Positions 1-8,564 are shown, counted from the stretch's first letter. The stretch is DNA of 64,000 bases from Microbacterium paludicola (GCF_015235415.1 NZ_JADGLL010000006.1:1-64000), one strand, 5' to 3'. Notes: generated by a model from the sequence alone, not told the origin. Made by a program: numbers and translations.

Positions 1-1
1 C

Positions 2-106
2 GCGCACTTCGGCGTCTGGCCCGACAAGATCTCCACAATCGAACGCGGCGCCCGCCGCGACGACGACTTCGCCAACGCCTACCGGCAATGGCTCAACGCC
101 GCTTGA
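2..106 (+). CDS. C-terminal tail of an unidentified HTH-like protein (5' end outside the window)
   Basis: An open frame enters from the left edge and stops with TGA at 104-106, giving the last 34 residues. The visible segment AHFGVWPDKISTIERGARR resembles a helix-turn-helix recognition region (V-x-KIS-x-IERG), followed by DDDFANAYRQWLNAA. That pattern occurs in Xre-like regulators and in DNA-binding ends of some transposases; too little is present to choose. No gene follows on the same strand before the convergent uppP. Confidence 0.45.
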   Translation, partial: AHFGVWPDKISTIERGARRDDDFANAYRQWLNAA

Positions 107-137
107 CAGGACATAGGAGCATCAGCCAATCGAGCGC

Positions 138-170
138 GAGCCCCGGCGCGGAGCGTCGGGCGAGCGATCG
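138..170. repeat. REP-like palindrome, copy 1 of a dispersed intergenic element
   Basis: This 33-bp element matches 30 of 33 positions of the element at 32278-32310. Its core folds as CCCGGCGC-GGA-GCGTCGGG, an 8-bp stem with one G-T pair. It lies between convergent genes (the partial gene ending at 106 and uppP ending at 227), so it could serve as a bidirectional terminator. Confidence 0.6.
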
Positions 171-226
171 ATCAGCGCGCGGCTACAAAAACGCCGAGCG
201 ACCGATCCGCGCGCGGCCAAAGAAGA

Positions 227-1060
227 TCAGAACGCGCTGAGCACCCCGGTGCTGAGCAGCACCAGCAGGACGCCACCGAGGGCGACGCGGTAGATCACGA
301 ACGGCAGGAAGCTGCCGGTCTTCAGGTAGCGCATCAGGTAGGCGATGACGACCCAGCCGACGATGAACGCGACGATCGTGGCGACGGCCGTCTCGACCAG
401 GCCGTAGGGGCCCGACTGCGGCTCGGTGACGGCGTGAAGGAGCTCGTAGAGGCCGGACCCGAAGACGGCCGGCACGGCGAGCAGGAACGCGTACTCCGCC
501 GCGGCGGTGCGGTTGTAGCCGAGCAGGCGCGCGGCGGTCGTCGTGGCGCCCGAGCGCGAGACGCCGGGGACCAGCGCGAGCGCCTGGGCGAAGCCCATCG
601 CGATGCCGCTCGGGTAGGTGATGTCGTCGAGGTCGCGCTCGCGACGGCCGTAGCGGTCGGCGAGGCCGAGGATGATGCCGAAGACGATCAGCACGATGGC
701 GACGAGCCACAGGTTGCGGAACACGTCGCGGATCGTCTCCTGGAAGAGGAAGCCGAGCACGCCGATCGGCAGGGTGCCGATGATCACCAGCCAGCCCATC
801 CGGGCATCCGGATCGCTGTGCGGCACCTTGCCCGCGAGCGACTGCGCCCACCGGGAGATCACCGTGGTGATCTTCTTCCAGAAGTACACGAGGACGGCCG
901 CCTCGGTGCCGATCTGCGTGATCGCGGTGAAGGTCGCGCCCGGGTCCGTGGCGGACGGCAGGAACTCACCAAGGATGCGGATGTGGGCGCTCGACGAGAT
1001 CGGCAGGAATTCGGTGAGGCCCTGCACGAGGCCGAGGATGATCGCTTCGATGAACGGCAC
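227..1060 (-). CDS. uppP: Undecaprenyl-diphosphatase UppP (BacA)
   Basis: Integral membrane phosphatase of 277 residues that dephosphorylates undecaprenyl diphosphate to recycle the lipid carrier of peptidoglycan synthesis; overexpression is known to raise bacitracin resistance. The BacA signatures are clear: QGLTEFLPISSSAH at residues 13-26 with the catalytic glutamate, and PGVSRSG at 165-171. Hydrophobic helices fill the rest and the length is normal. The start is GTG at 1060. TAGAGT at 1069-1074 on the minus strand lies 8 nt upstream and no Shine-Dalgarno is seen, so the mRNA is probably leaderless. Identification is firm. Confidence 0.96.
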   Translation of the reverse strand: MPFIEAIILGLVQGLTEFLPISSSAHIRILGEFLPSATDPGATFTAITQIGTEAAVLVYFWKKITTVISRWAQSLAGKVPHSDPDARMGWLVIIGTLPIGVLGFLFQETIRDVFRNLWLVAIVLIVFGIILGLADRYGRRERDLDDITYPSGIAMGFAQALALVPGVSRSGATTTAARLLGYNRTAAAEYAFLLAVPAVFGSGLYELLHAVTEPQSGPYGLVETAVATIVAFIVGWVVIAYLMRYLKTGSFLPFVIYRVALGGVLLVLLSTGVLSAF

Positions 1061-1144
1061 GAGAGACGACTCTAGGTCACCGCTCCTGACGGGTTCGTCA
1101 GACTTCCGGATGATCCTCGCAATCGGATCCGGCGCGCCCCGCGT

Positions 1145-2443
1145 TCAGTACGTGCGGATCAGATCCCGCAGCACGCGCACCCCGAAGTCGAGGGCGTCGA
1201 GCGGCACGCGCTCGTCCACGCCGTGGAACATGCCGGTGAAGTCGAGGTCGGCGGGCAGCTTGAGGGGCGCGAAGCCGTAGCCGTCGATGCCGAGCCCCGC
1301 CAGCGCCTTGTTGTCGGTTCCCGCGCCCAGCAGGTACGGAAGCACGGGGACCCCCGGGTCGTGGGCGCCGAGCGCGGCGACCATCGCGTCGACGAGACCA
1401 CCGGAGAACGGGATCTCCAACCCGATGTCGCGATGGAACATCCGGATCTCGATGTCGTCGCCGACGATGCGCTGCACCTCGGCGAGCACCGCGTCCTCGG
1501 CGCCGGGCAGCACGCGGATGTCGACGGTCGCCTCGGCGGCGTCCGGGATGACGTTGTGCTTGTAGCCGGCGGTGAGCCCGGTCGGGTTCGTGATGGTGCG
1601 GAAGGTGGAGGCGACGAAGGCCGCCGCGGGCCCCGTGGCGGCCGCGAGGGCATCCGGATCCGACGCCGGGTCCATGCCGCTGATCTCCGCGATGCCGGCG
1701 AGCAGCTTCTCCGTGGTCTCGGTCATCTCGACCGGCCACGCGGTCGACCCGAGGCGCGCGACGGCGGCGGCGAGCCGTGTGATCGCGTTGTCCGGGTGCA
1801 CGCGGCTGCCGTGACCCGCGCGGCCGCGCGCGACGAGCGTGACCCACATCAGGGCCTTCTCCCCCACCTGCAGCAGGTACGCGCTGCGGTCGCCGACGGG
1901 GATCGAGTAGCCGCCCACCTCGCTGATCGCCTCGGTCGCTCCCGCGAACCACTCGGGCCGGTCGCGGACCACGAGCTGCGATCCCTCGACGCCGCCGTTC
2001 TCCTCGTCGGCGAAGAACGCAAGCACGAGGTCTCGCTCCGGCCGCTCCCCCGCGCGCAGGATGTCTCCCATGGCGCTGAGGATCATCGCGTCCATGTTCT
2101 TCATGTCGACCGCTCCGCGGCCCCACAGCATCCCGTCGCGGATGACCCCCGCGAACGGATCCACCGACCAGTCCTCGGCGACCGCGGGGACCACGTCGAG
2201 GTGACCGTGCAGCACGAGCGCGGGCTTCGTCGCGTCGCGGCCCGGCACGCGCGCCATGACGTTCGTGCGCCGCTCGATCGGCTCGTAGTACTCGGGCGCA
2301 AGGCCCAGCGACTCGAGGTGGGCCCCGACGTACTCGGCGGCTTCCCGCTCGCCCTTCGACCGCCCGCCGCCCCAGTTCGTGGTGTCGATCCGGATCAGGT
2401 CTCGCGCGATCCGCGCGACCTCGGGCAGCTCGGACGTCGACAT
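1145..2443 (-). CDS. M20 family metallopeptidase (ArgE/DapE/ACY1-like)
   Basis: Cytosolic di-zinc amidohydrolase or peptidase of 432 residues. The metal site is visible: HGHLD at 79-83, the bridging aspartate D113 in GAVDMKNMD, and the DEENGG glutamate pair near 147, followed by the dimerisation (lid) domain. M20 enzymes hydrolyse N-acyl amino acids, dipeptides or succinyl-diaminopimelate; the substrate cannot be read here, and no arginine or lysine biosynthesis genes are adjacent. The ATG at 2443 was chosen because TAGGTT (2451-2456) sits 7 nt upstream. A longer frame would run through the terminator and the tRNA gene, so that extension is not real. Confidence 0.9.
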   Translation of the reverse strand: MSTSELPEVARIARDLIRIDTTNWGGGRSKGEREAAEYVGAHLESLGLAPEYYEPIERRTNVMARVPGRDATKPALVLHGHLDVVPAVAEDWSVDPFAGVIRDGMLWGRGAVDMKNMDAMILSAMGDILRAGERPERDLVLAFFADEENGGVEGSQLVVRDRPEWFAGATEAISEVGGYSIPVGDRSAYLLQVGEKALMWVTLVARGRAGHGSRVHPDNAITRLAAAVARLGSTAWPVEMTETTEKLLAGIAEISGMDPASDPDALAAATGPAAAFVASTFRTITNPTGLTAGYKHNVIPDAAEATVDIRVLPGAEDAVLAEVQRIVGDDIEIRMFHRDIGLEIPFSGGLVDAMVAALGAHDPGVPVLPYLLGAGTDNKALAGLGIDGYGFAPLKLPADLDFTGMFHGVDERVPLDALDFGVRVLRDLIRTY

Positions 2444-2470
2444 GCCTTCCAACCTAGTCGGGGAACGACG

Positions 2471-2496
2471 AAGGCCCCGGATCTCTCCGGGGCCTT
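2471..2496 (-). terminator. Hairpin terminator downstream of tRNA-Leu
   Basis: AAGGCCCCGGA and TCCGGGGCCTT form a perfect 11-bp stem around a 4-nt loop, 7 bp beyond the 3' end of the tRNA. It lacks a long U-tract, as is usual in high-GC actinobacteria. Confidence 0.75.
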
Positions 2497-2503
2497 CGAT
2501 CTG

Positions 2504-2588
2504 TGCGCGAGGGGGGACTTGAACCCCCACGCCCTATACGGGCACTAGCACCTCAAGCTAGCGCGTCTACCTATTCCGCCACCCGCGC
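2504..2588 (-). tRNA. tRNA-Leu, anticodon GAG
   Basis: The minus strand reads GCGCGGG at the 5' acceptor end, paired with CTCGCGC near the 3' end through one G-T pair. The anticodon arm is CTAGC-TTGAGGT-GCTAG, giving anticodon GAG, which reads CUC. A long variable arm and the T-arm GGGGG-TTCAAGT-CCCCC follow. The length of 85 nt fits a class II tRNA. CCA is not encoded (the 3' end continues CA after the discriminator A). A hairpin terminator follows. Confidence 0.96.
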
Positions 2589-2710
2589 AACTGGGTGCCC
2601 GATCTCTCGACCGGGGCTGTGGCCGCCGTGGCGACCGAAGAGAAACATTACCACGCGGTGAACCCGGTGACGAATCGCGGCGCGGCCCCGGGCGCGTCTT
2701 CGGGACCGGG

Positions 2711-3787
2711 TCAGGCGAGCGTCACGCCGAATGCGAGGCCGAGGAGGTACGTGACGGCGGCGGCGCCGTAGCCGATCGCGAGCTGGCGGAGGGCGCGCTT
2801 CAGGGGCGAGGCGCCCGAGAGCAGGCCGACGGTCGCCCCGGTGCCGAGGAGCGCGAGACCCACAAGGACGAGTGCCGTCACGACCGCCGGCACGCCTGTG
2901 AGCCCGAACAGCCAGGGAAGGACCGGGATGACGGCGCCGCTCGCGAAGAACAGGAAGCTGGATCCGGCGGCGCGCCACGCACCGCCGACCACCTCGTGCG
3001 TGTCGATGGGGCCGGTGTGCACGGGAGCCCGGCCCGCGTGGGCCTCGGCGATCGCCTTCCGCGCGCGCTCGATCGCCGCCTCCTCCGGGATGCCGCGCGC
3101 GCGGTAGACGAGGGCGAGCTCGTTCGAGTCGATGTCGAGGTCGGGCAGGGCCGTGTCGCCGTAGGTGCTGCCCGGATCGGTCGCATCGAGCATCTCGCGC
3201 TGCGACCGGACGGAGACGAACTCCCCCGCCGCCATCGACAGCGCACCCGCGAGAAGGCCCGCGATGCCGCTGAAGAGGACGAGCTGCGGGGCGACGCCGG
3301 TCGCCCCGATGCCGAGGACGAGCGCGAGATTCGAGACGAGGCCGTCGTTCGCCCCGAAGACCGCCGCCCGAAACGTGCCGGACAGCCGGCGGCGACCGCG
3401 CGCCGCCAGGCCCCGCACGACCTCGTGGTGCACCTTCTCATCGGCGCGCATGGCGGGTGTCGCGTACCGCTCGCCGTCGTACGGCGACCGCGCCTCCGCC
3501 TGCTGGGCCAGGGCGAGCACGAAGATCGTGCCCAGGCGCCCCGCCATCCAGCCGAGCATCCGCGTGCGCAGGCTCGCGCGCGGCATCCGCTTCGGTTCGC
3601 CTCCGAGCAGCGTCAGCCAGTGAGCCTCGTGGCGGCCCTCCGCGGCGGCGAGCTGCTCGAGGATCGCGCGCATCTCACCCTCCTTCGAGGCGGCGAGCCG
3701 GCGGTACACGTTCGCCTCGGCGCGCTCGTCGGCGAGGTACTGCGCCCAGCGGCGACGGTCGGCGGATGTGGCGGTGGGCGCGCTCAA
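2711..3787 (-). CDS. VIT1/CCC1-family Fe/Mn transporter with N-terminal ferritin-like domain
   Basis: 358 residues. Residues 1 to about 140 form a rubrerythrin/ferritin-like domain with ERAEANVYRRLA and an E-x2-H pattern (EGRHEAHWL). The rest is a five-helix VIT1/CCC1 membrane domain with the signatures GANDGLVSN and AAGEFVSVRSQ. Family members move ferrous iron or manganese out of the cytosol, and the ferritin-like domain is thought to deliver or sense metal. The start is a TTG at 3787, chosen because GGAGG lies 5 nt upstream, which is the best ribosome site nearby. A possible -10, TACCGT, lies further upstream. Confidence 0.9.
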   Translation of the reverse strand: MSAPTATSADRRRWAQYLADERAEANVYRRLAASKEGEMRAILEQLAAAEGRHEAHWLTLLGGEPKRMPRASLRTRMLGWMAGRLGTIFVLALAQQAEARSPYDGERYATPAMRADEKVHHEVVRGLAARGRRRLSGTFRAAVFGANDGLVSNLALVLGIGATGVAPQLVLFSGIAGLLAGALSMAAGEFVSVRSQREMLDATDPGSTYGDTALPDLDIDSNELALVYRARGIPEEAAIERARKAIAEAHAGRAPVHTGPIDTHEVVGGAWRAAGSSFLFFASGAVIPVLPWLFGLTGVPAVVTALVLVGLALLGTGATVGLLSGASPLKRALRQLAIGYGAAAVTYLLGLAFGVTLA

Positions 3788-3854
3788 GAGGCCTCCAGAG
3801 AGGGATGACGAGGGGGATCACTCCACGGTAGCCAGCCGACGGCGGCTTCCCCCG

Positions 3855-4349
3855 TCAGGCGCCGGGATTGGCAGGTTTTCGGGCCCCCGAAGGGGCGCCC
3901 CGCACCGCGCGGCGCAGTCCGCGCTCCCCCGCGCGCATCACGATGCGGTGGCCGAGTGCGAAGACGGGACGCAGCACCGGGCCGGCCGCGATCATCCAAC
4001 GTCGTCGCGCGGTCACGTCCCACTCGAATCGCAGCTCGCTGCCCGAGCCACGAGGCTGGATCTCCACGCGCCCGCGCCCCTCGAGGTCGCCGAGGCTCAC
4101 GGCGTCGATGGCGCGTCCCTTGTCGACCGCCGTGACCCGCAGGACGAACCGCAGGGAGTAGCCGAAGGGCGCGCGAACGCGCGCCCCGATCTCGGCGCCC
4201 GGCTCCACCCTGGTGGCCGGTGCCGTCACGCGCAGCGATCGCCACCATCCGTCGGATCGTCCCATCGCCACCGCCACGAGCTCCTGCCAGCACCGCTCGG
4301 GCGACGCATCGACGCTCCAGCGGGTGCGGAAGGAGTAGCGCGCGGACAT
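3855..4349 (-). CDS. SRPBCC (START/Bet v1-like) family protein
   Basis: A 164-residue soluble protein with the N-terminal pattern of the polyketide-cyclase/dehydrase SRPBCC fold: a first strand (YSFRTRWSVDA), SPERCWQEL at the start of helix 1, then alternating beta strands and a long C-terminal helix. Such proteins bind hydrophobic ligands, but no ligand can be read here. TAGTGT (4357-4362, minus strand) lies 7 nt upstream of the ATG, so the transcript is probably leaderless. The gene diverges from the membrane protein gene at 4388. Confidence 0.8.
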   Translation of the reverse strand: MSARYSFRTRWSVDASPERCWQELVAVAMGRSDGWWRSLRVTAPATRVEPGAEIGARVRAPFGYSLRFVLRVTAVDKGRAIDAVSLGDLEGRGRVEIQPRGSGSELRFEWDVTARRRWMIAAGPVLRPVFALGHRIVMRAGERGLRRAVRGAPSGARKPANPGA

Positions 4350-4387
4350 GCCGGCGACACTACCGCCGGCGCGGCGCCCCGCTGCAC

Positions 4388-4960
4388 ATGAGCGGACCCG
4401 GCGAGATCACGATCGCACACGCCCAGGCGGACGTGCGCCGCGTGCACCGCGGCGGGTCGATGGGCCCCCTGGTCTCCGGCGCGGTGTGGCTCGTCGCCAC
4501 CGCGCTGATGACGTGGGCCTCCCCGCCGGCGGCGATGTGGGCGCTGTTCGTCGGCGGAGCGCTGATCTTCCCGATCTCCACCCTGCTGCTCCGCGCGCGA
4601 GGCGGTCCGGCGTCTCTTCCCCCTGGTCACCCGTCGAGCGCGCTCGCGTTCGAGTCGGCGATGGTCGCCCCTGCCGGCACGCTGCTCGCGATCGTGGTGG
4701 GGATCTTCGGTCCGGACCGGTTCTTCCCGGCCGCGACGCTCATGATCGGCGTGCACTACCTGGTCTTCGTCTCGCTGTACGGGCTCCGGCTCTACCTCGC
4801 GCTCGCCCTCGTCCTCACCGCGATCGGCGTGCTCGGGCTCTTCGCCGTGCCGCAGCTCGGCTTCTGGGCCGGCTGGGCGACGGGTGCGGCGCTGCTTGCC
4901 TTCGTGCTTCCGCTCGACCGGGCGTCGCGTCCCGCGCGTGAACCCGCTGCCGTGGCCTGA
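4388..4960 (+). CDS. Small integral membrane protein of unknown function
   Basis: 190 residues. A hydrophilic N-terminus of about 25 residues (ITIAHAQADVRRVHRGGS) is followed by five or six hydrophobic segments. A fully cytosolic role is unlikely. The ATG at 4388 was chosen because the longer frame overlaps the divergent SRPBCC gene completely. No Shine-Dalgarno or -10 stands out. It converges with the helicase gene, the two stops being 3 nt apart. I do not recognise the family with confidence. Confidence 0.65.
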   Translation: MSGPGEITIAHAQADVRRVHRGGSMGPLVSGAVWLVATALMTWASPPAAMWALFVGGALIFPISTLLLRARGGPASLPPGHPSSALAFESAMVAPAGTLLAIVVGIFGPDRFFPAATLMIGVHYLVFVSLYGLRLYLALALVLTAIGVLGLFAVPQLGFWAGWATGAALLAFVLPLDRASRPAREPAAVA

Positions 4961-4963
4961 GCC

Positions 4964-6715
4964 TCAGGAGCGGACGCGCTTGCGCAGCACGTCGATGCGC
5001 GCCTGCAGCTGGGCGACCGTCGCCTTGGCGACCTCCGGGCCGCCGCAGCGACGGCGCAGCTCGGCGTGGATGACGCCGTGCGGCTCACCCGTCTGGCGGG
5101 CGTAGACGCCCACCAGGCTGTTGAGCAGCTGCCGCTGCTCGCGCAGCGTGCGGTGAAGCGGGGCCGGCAGCGTCGACACGGGCTCCTCGCCGCTCTCCGA
5201 TTCGCGCGCCTCGCGCACCTGGCGGTGCCGCGACTGCCGCGCGACCCGCTGCATCAGCAGCTCGTGTACGTGTTCCGGCTCGAGCAGGCCCGGCAGGCCG
5301 ATGAACTCCAGCTCCTCCTCCGTGCCGGGAACGGCGAGCTGGCCGAACTCCTTGCCGTCGAACACAACGCGGTCGAAGTGCGCGACGGATCCGAGGGCCT
5401 CGAACGAGCCCTCCTCGGTCAGCGCGTCGGAGGCCTTCTCCTCGCGCTCCGCCGCCTCGAGCAGGGAGTCGTCGAGGCCGTCCTCGTCCTTCTCGCCGCG
5501 GTCGAGCACGTGGTCGCGCTGACGCTCCATCTCGTTCGCGAGCGTCATCAGGGTCGGCACGTGCGGCAGGAAGACGCTCGCGGCCTCTCCGCGGCGGCGG
5601 GCGCGCACGAAGCGGCCGATCGCCTGCGCGAAGAACAGCGGCGTCGACGACGACGTGGCGTAGACGCCCACAGCGAGGCGCGGCACGTCCACACCCTCCG
5701 ACACCATCCGGACGGCGACCATCCACCGATCGGTGCTCTCCGAGAAGCGCTCGATGCGGCTCGACGCCTCCGCGTCGTCCGACAGCACGACGGTCGCGCG
5801 CTGACCGGTCATCGAGTGGAGCAGCTTCGCATAGGCACGCGCGGCCGTCTGGTCCGTCGCGAGCACGAGGCCGCCGGCATCCGGCACGTGCTGACGGATC
5901 TCGGTGAGCCGCTGATCCGCCGACTTCAGCACCGCCGACATCCACTCGCCCTGGGGGTCGAGCGCCGTGCGCCAGGCCTGGGACGTGACGTCCTTGATGT
6001 TGTCCTGGCCGAGGTGCGCCTCGAGCTCGTCCCCGGCGCGCGTGCGCCACTTCATGTGGCCCGAGTACACGTGGAACAGGACGGGCCGCACGACGCCGTC
6101 GGCGAGCGCCCTGCCGTAGCCGTACGCGTAGTCGGTGACCGAGGTGCGCAGGCCCTGCGCATCGGGGGCGTACTCGACGAACGGGATCGGCGCGTCGTCG
6201 CTGCGGAACGGCGTGCCGCTGAGCAGCAGCCGCCGCTTCGCCGGGCCGTACGCCTCGCGGAGGGCGTCGCCCCAGCTGAGCGCCTCGCCGCCGTGGTGCA
6301 CCTCGTCGAGGATGACCAGCGTGCGGCCGCCCTCGGTGAGCGCGCGGTGCACTGATGCCTTCACGGCGACCTGCGCGTAGGTCACGACGACGCCGTGGTA
6401 CTGGCGGGAGAAGGTCGTGTGGCTGTTGCGGAACACCGGATCGAGCCGGATGTGCGCCCGCGCCGCGGCATCGGCCCACTGCGTCTTGAGGTGCTCGGTC
6501 GGGGCGACGACGATGATCCGGTCGACCTCGCGCGTGCGCAGCAGCTCGCCCGCGAGCGTGAGCGCGAAGGTGGTCTTACCGGCGCCGGGGGTCGCCGCGA
6601 CGAGGAAGTCGCGCTTGTCCGCCTCGAAATACGCGTCCAGGGCCTCCTGCTGCCAGGCGCGGAGCTTGCCCGCGGTTCCCCACGGAGCTCTCTGCGGGTA
6701 GGACGGTGACAGCAT
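4964..6715 (-). CDS. DEAD/DEAH-box superfamily 2 helicase
   Basis: About 583 residues. Motif I is ATPGAGKTT near residue 40, motif II is DEVHH, motif III is SGTPFRSD, and a second RecA-like domain holds VSEGVDVPR and the motif VI stretch QAIGRFVRARRR. This layout is close to RadD/UvrB-like SF2 enzymes that remodel nucleic acids. The C-terminal third is charged and unassigned. ATG 6715 is preferred over TTG 6724, because TACGCT (6724-6729) lies 8 nt upstream of the ATG and would overlap the TTG. The specific substrate is unknown. Confidence 0.88.
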   Translation of the reverse strand: MLSPSYPQRAPWGTAGKLRAWQQEALDAYFEADKRDFLVAATPGAGKTTFALTLAGELLRTREVDRIIVVAPTEHLKTQWADAAARAHIRLDPVFRNSHTTFSRQYHGVVVTYAQVAVKASVHRALTEGGRTLVILDEVHHGGEALSWGDALREAYGPAKRRLLLSGTPFRSDDAPIPFVEYAPDAQGLRTSVTDYAYGYGRALADGVVRPVLFHVYSGHMKWRTRAGDELEAHLGQDNIKDVTSQAWRTALDPQGEWMSAVLKSADQRLTEIRQHVPDAGGLVLATDQTAARAYAKLLHSMTGQRATVVLSDDAEASSRIERFSESTDRWMVAVRMVSEGVDVPRLAVGVYATSSSTPLFFAQAIGRFVRARRRGEAASVFLPHVPTLMTLANEMERQRDHVLDRGEKDEDGLDDSLLEAAEREEKASDALTEEGSFEALGSVAHFDRVVFDGKEFGQLAVPGTEEELEFIGLPGLLEPEHVHELLMQRVARQSRHRQVREARESESGEEPVSTLPAPLHRTLREQRQLLNSLVGVYARQTGEPHGVIHAELRRRCGGPEVAKATVAQLQARIDVLRKRVRS

Positions 6716-6840
6716 GGGGTTCAAGCGTAACGGCCCCCGCCGACGTTCCGCCGAGCGCTCCCCACCCGCGCCGGCCGCGCAGGATCATCCGCGCGACGGA
6801 TCCGCGGGAACGCGCCGAGTCGTAGTCTTCTGCACGTCCC

Positions 6841-6867
6841 ATCCCGTCCATCCCGTCCGTCCCGTCC
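6841..6867 (+). repeat. Three tandem 9-bp repeats in a 5' leader
   Basis: ATCCCGTCC, ATCCCGTCC and GTCCCGTCC follow each other directly between a candidate -10 (TAGTCT near 6828) and the Shine-Dalgarno GGAGG of the SGNH hydrolase gene, so they would lie in its 5' untranslated region. Confidence 0.6.
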
Positions 6868-6881
6868 CCCTGGAGGATTCG

Positions 6882-7709
6882 ATGACAAACGACGCCGCGC
6901 AGGCCCCGATCGATGCAAATGTGGGTCCCCACCCCTGGCGCCGCTTCGTCGCCATCGGCGATTCCTTCACGGAGGGAATCGGCGACCCCGAGCCCGGATC
7001 TCCCGGCGGCCACCGCGGCTGGGCCGACCGCGTCGCCGAGGTGCTCTCCCGCCAGGTCGACGACTTCGCCTACGCGAACCTCGCCGTGCGCGGACGGCTG
7101 ATCACGCAGATCGTCGACGAGCAGCTCGAGCCCGCGATGGCGCTCAAGCCCGATCTGGTGACCCTCTGCGCGGGCGGGAACGACGTGATCCGCCCCGGCG
7201 GCGACCCGGATGCGGTCGCGGCGCAGTTCGAGGCGGCGGTCGCGCGGCTCAGCAGCGAGGGGGCGACCGTGGTCGTCTTCACCGGGATCGACACGCGCTT
7301 CACGCCGGTGTTCCGACCGCTGCGCGGCCGCATCGCGATCTACAACGAGAACATCCGGGCGATCGCCGACGCCTACGACTGCGTCGTGGCCGACCAGTGG
7401 GCGCTGAAGACCATCCAGGACCCGCGGTTCTTCGACGACGACCGGCTGCACATGAACTCGCTCGGTCACCATGAGGTGGCGCGGATGGTGCTGCGCGCGC
7501 TGAACGTGCCGAATGACCTGCAGCCGATGCAGCCCGACCCGCTCCCGCCGACGACCTGGCGCGAGGCGCGGCGCGGCGACCTCATCTGGGCCCGCACGCA
7601 CCTTGTGCCGTGGGTGCTGCGGCGCGTGCGCCACCAGTCATCCGGCGACAACGTCACTGCCAAGCGGCCCGAGGCGGCGCCGTTCGCCACGCTCAAGCCC
7701 GAGGACTGA
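6882..7709 (+). CDS. SGNH/GDSL-type esterase or lipase
   Basis: 275 residues with no signal peptide. Block I GDSFTEG carries the nucleophile S28, block III is GGNDV, and block V DRLHMNSLGHHE carries the Asp-His pair. These enzymes hydrolyse esters of many kinds; the substrate is not evident. The C-terminal 60 residues form an arginine-rich tail (WREARRGDLIWARTHLVPW) common in actinobacterial members. ATG 6882 has GGAGG 5 nt upstream; the longer frame would overlap the helicase start region. It converges with the methyltransferase gene, with a weak CGCGGC/GCCGCG hairpin at the junction. Confidence 0.88.
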   Translation: MTNDAAQAPIDANVGPHPWRRFVAIGDSFTEGIGDPEPGSPGGHRGWADRVAEVLSRQVDDFAYANLAVRGRLITQIVDEQLEPAMALKPDLVTLCAGGNDVIRPGGDPDAVAAQFEAAVARLSSEGATVVVFTGIDTRFTPVFRPLRGRIAIYNENIRAIADAYDCVVADQWALKTIQDPRFFDDDRLHMNSLGHHEVARMVLRALNVPNDLQPMQPDPLPPTTWREARRGDLIWARTHLVPWVLRRVRHQSSGDNVTAKRPEAAPFATLKPED

Positions 7710-7720
7710 CCCGCGGCGCG

Positions 7721-8536
7721 TCAGCCGCGCTGGCCGCGGCCGACCGCCCAGAGGGCGACGGCGCTCGCGGATGCGACATTGAGCGAGTCCACGCCGCCCG
7801 CCATCGGGATCGTCACGACCGAGTCCGACGCCGCCAGCGCGCGGCGGGAAAGCCCGTCGCCCTCCGCGCCCATCAGCAGCGCCACGCGTTCCGGCGGAGC
7901 CGCGGCGAACTCGTCGAGCGAGACCGCCTCGTCCGAGAGCGCGAGCGCGGCGATGTGGAACCCGGCGGCGTGAAGCTGCTCGCGCGCCTCCGGCCATTCC
8001 GGAAGACGCGTCCAGGGCACCTGGAACACCGTCCCCATGCTCACGCGCACGCTTCGCCGATAGAGCGGGTCCGCGCACCGGGGCGTGACGAGCACCGCAT
8101 CCGCCCCGAGGCCAGCCGCGGCACGGAAGGCGGCGCCGACGTTCGTGTGGTCGACGATGTCCTCGAGGATGACCGCGAGGCGCGCCCCGGCGAGCACGTC
8201 GGCGACCGCCGGCGGCTCGGGCCGGTGCATCGCCGCGAGCACGCCGCGGTGCACGGCGTATCCCGTGACGCCCTCGGCCACCTCGGCGGGGACGAGGTAC
8301 ACGGGCACCTCGTCAAGGCCCGCGAGGACGTCTTCGAGCTCGGGCAGCCAGCGCTCCTGCGTCAGCACCGAGCGCGGACGGTGCCCCGCCGCCAGGGCGC
8401 GGGCGAGCACCTTCGCGGACTCCGCCATGTACAGGCCTCCCTCGGGCTCGAGCACACGGCGGAGCGCGACGTCGGTGAGGTCGCGGTAGTCGGCGAGGCG
8501 CGGGTCGGACGGGTCGTCCACGGGGAGGATCTTCAC
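7721..8536 (-). CDS. SPOUT-family RNA 2'-O-methyltransferase (TrmH/SpoU-like)
   Basis: 271 residues. An N-terminal substrate-binding domain (about residues 1-105) precedes a SpoU catalytic domain with motif 1 NVGAAFR, motif 2 LLMGAEGDGL and motif 3 IPMAGGVDSLNVASASAV, which builds the trefoil-knot S-adenosylmethionine site. Members 2'-O-methylate rRNA or tRNA riboses; the exact site is not readable. The start is GTG 8536. Longer in-frame starts would run into the divergent sirtuin gene and add a Thr/Ala/Pro-rich tail, so they are rejected. Confidence 0.9.
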   Translation of the reverse strand: MKILPVDDPSDPRLADYRDLTDVALRRVLEPEGGLYMAESAKVLARALAAGHRPRSVLTQERWLPELEDVLAGLDEVPVYLVPAEVAEGVTGYAVHRGVLAAMHRPEPPAVADVLAGARLAVILEDIVDHTNVGAAFRAAAGLGADAVLVTPRCADPLYRRSVRVSMGTVFQVPWTRLPEWPEAREQLHAAGFHIAALALSDEAVSLDEFAAAPPERVALLMGAEGDGLSRRALAASDSVVTIPMAGGVDSLNVASASAVALWAVGRGQRG

Positions 8537-8551
8537 CCATCCAGCATTCCC

Positions 8552-8557
8552 TAGACT
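8552..8557 (+). promoter_or_regulatory. Candidate -10 of a leaderless sirtuin transcript
   Basis: TAGACT ends 7 nt before the GTG start at 8565, placing the transcription start at or next to the start codon. Only 28 bp separate the two divergent genes here. Confidence 0.5.
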
Positions 8558-8564
8558 CGGCTTC

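Noticed and set aside
2..106. Calling the left-edge fragment a specific transposase
   Set aside because: Only 34 residues are visible, no terminal inverted repeat or DDE motif is present, and an Xre-like regulator fits equally well.
2444..2530. N-terminal extension of the M20 peptidase
   Set aside because: It would translate through the tRNA-Leu 3' end and its terminator.
7712..7729. CGCGGC/GCCGCG hairpin between the SGNH and methyltransferase genes as a terminator
   Set aside because: The 6-bp stem overlaps the stop codon and is no stronger than chance in such GC-rich DNA.
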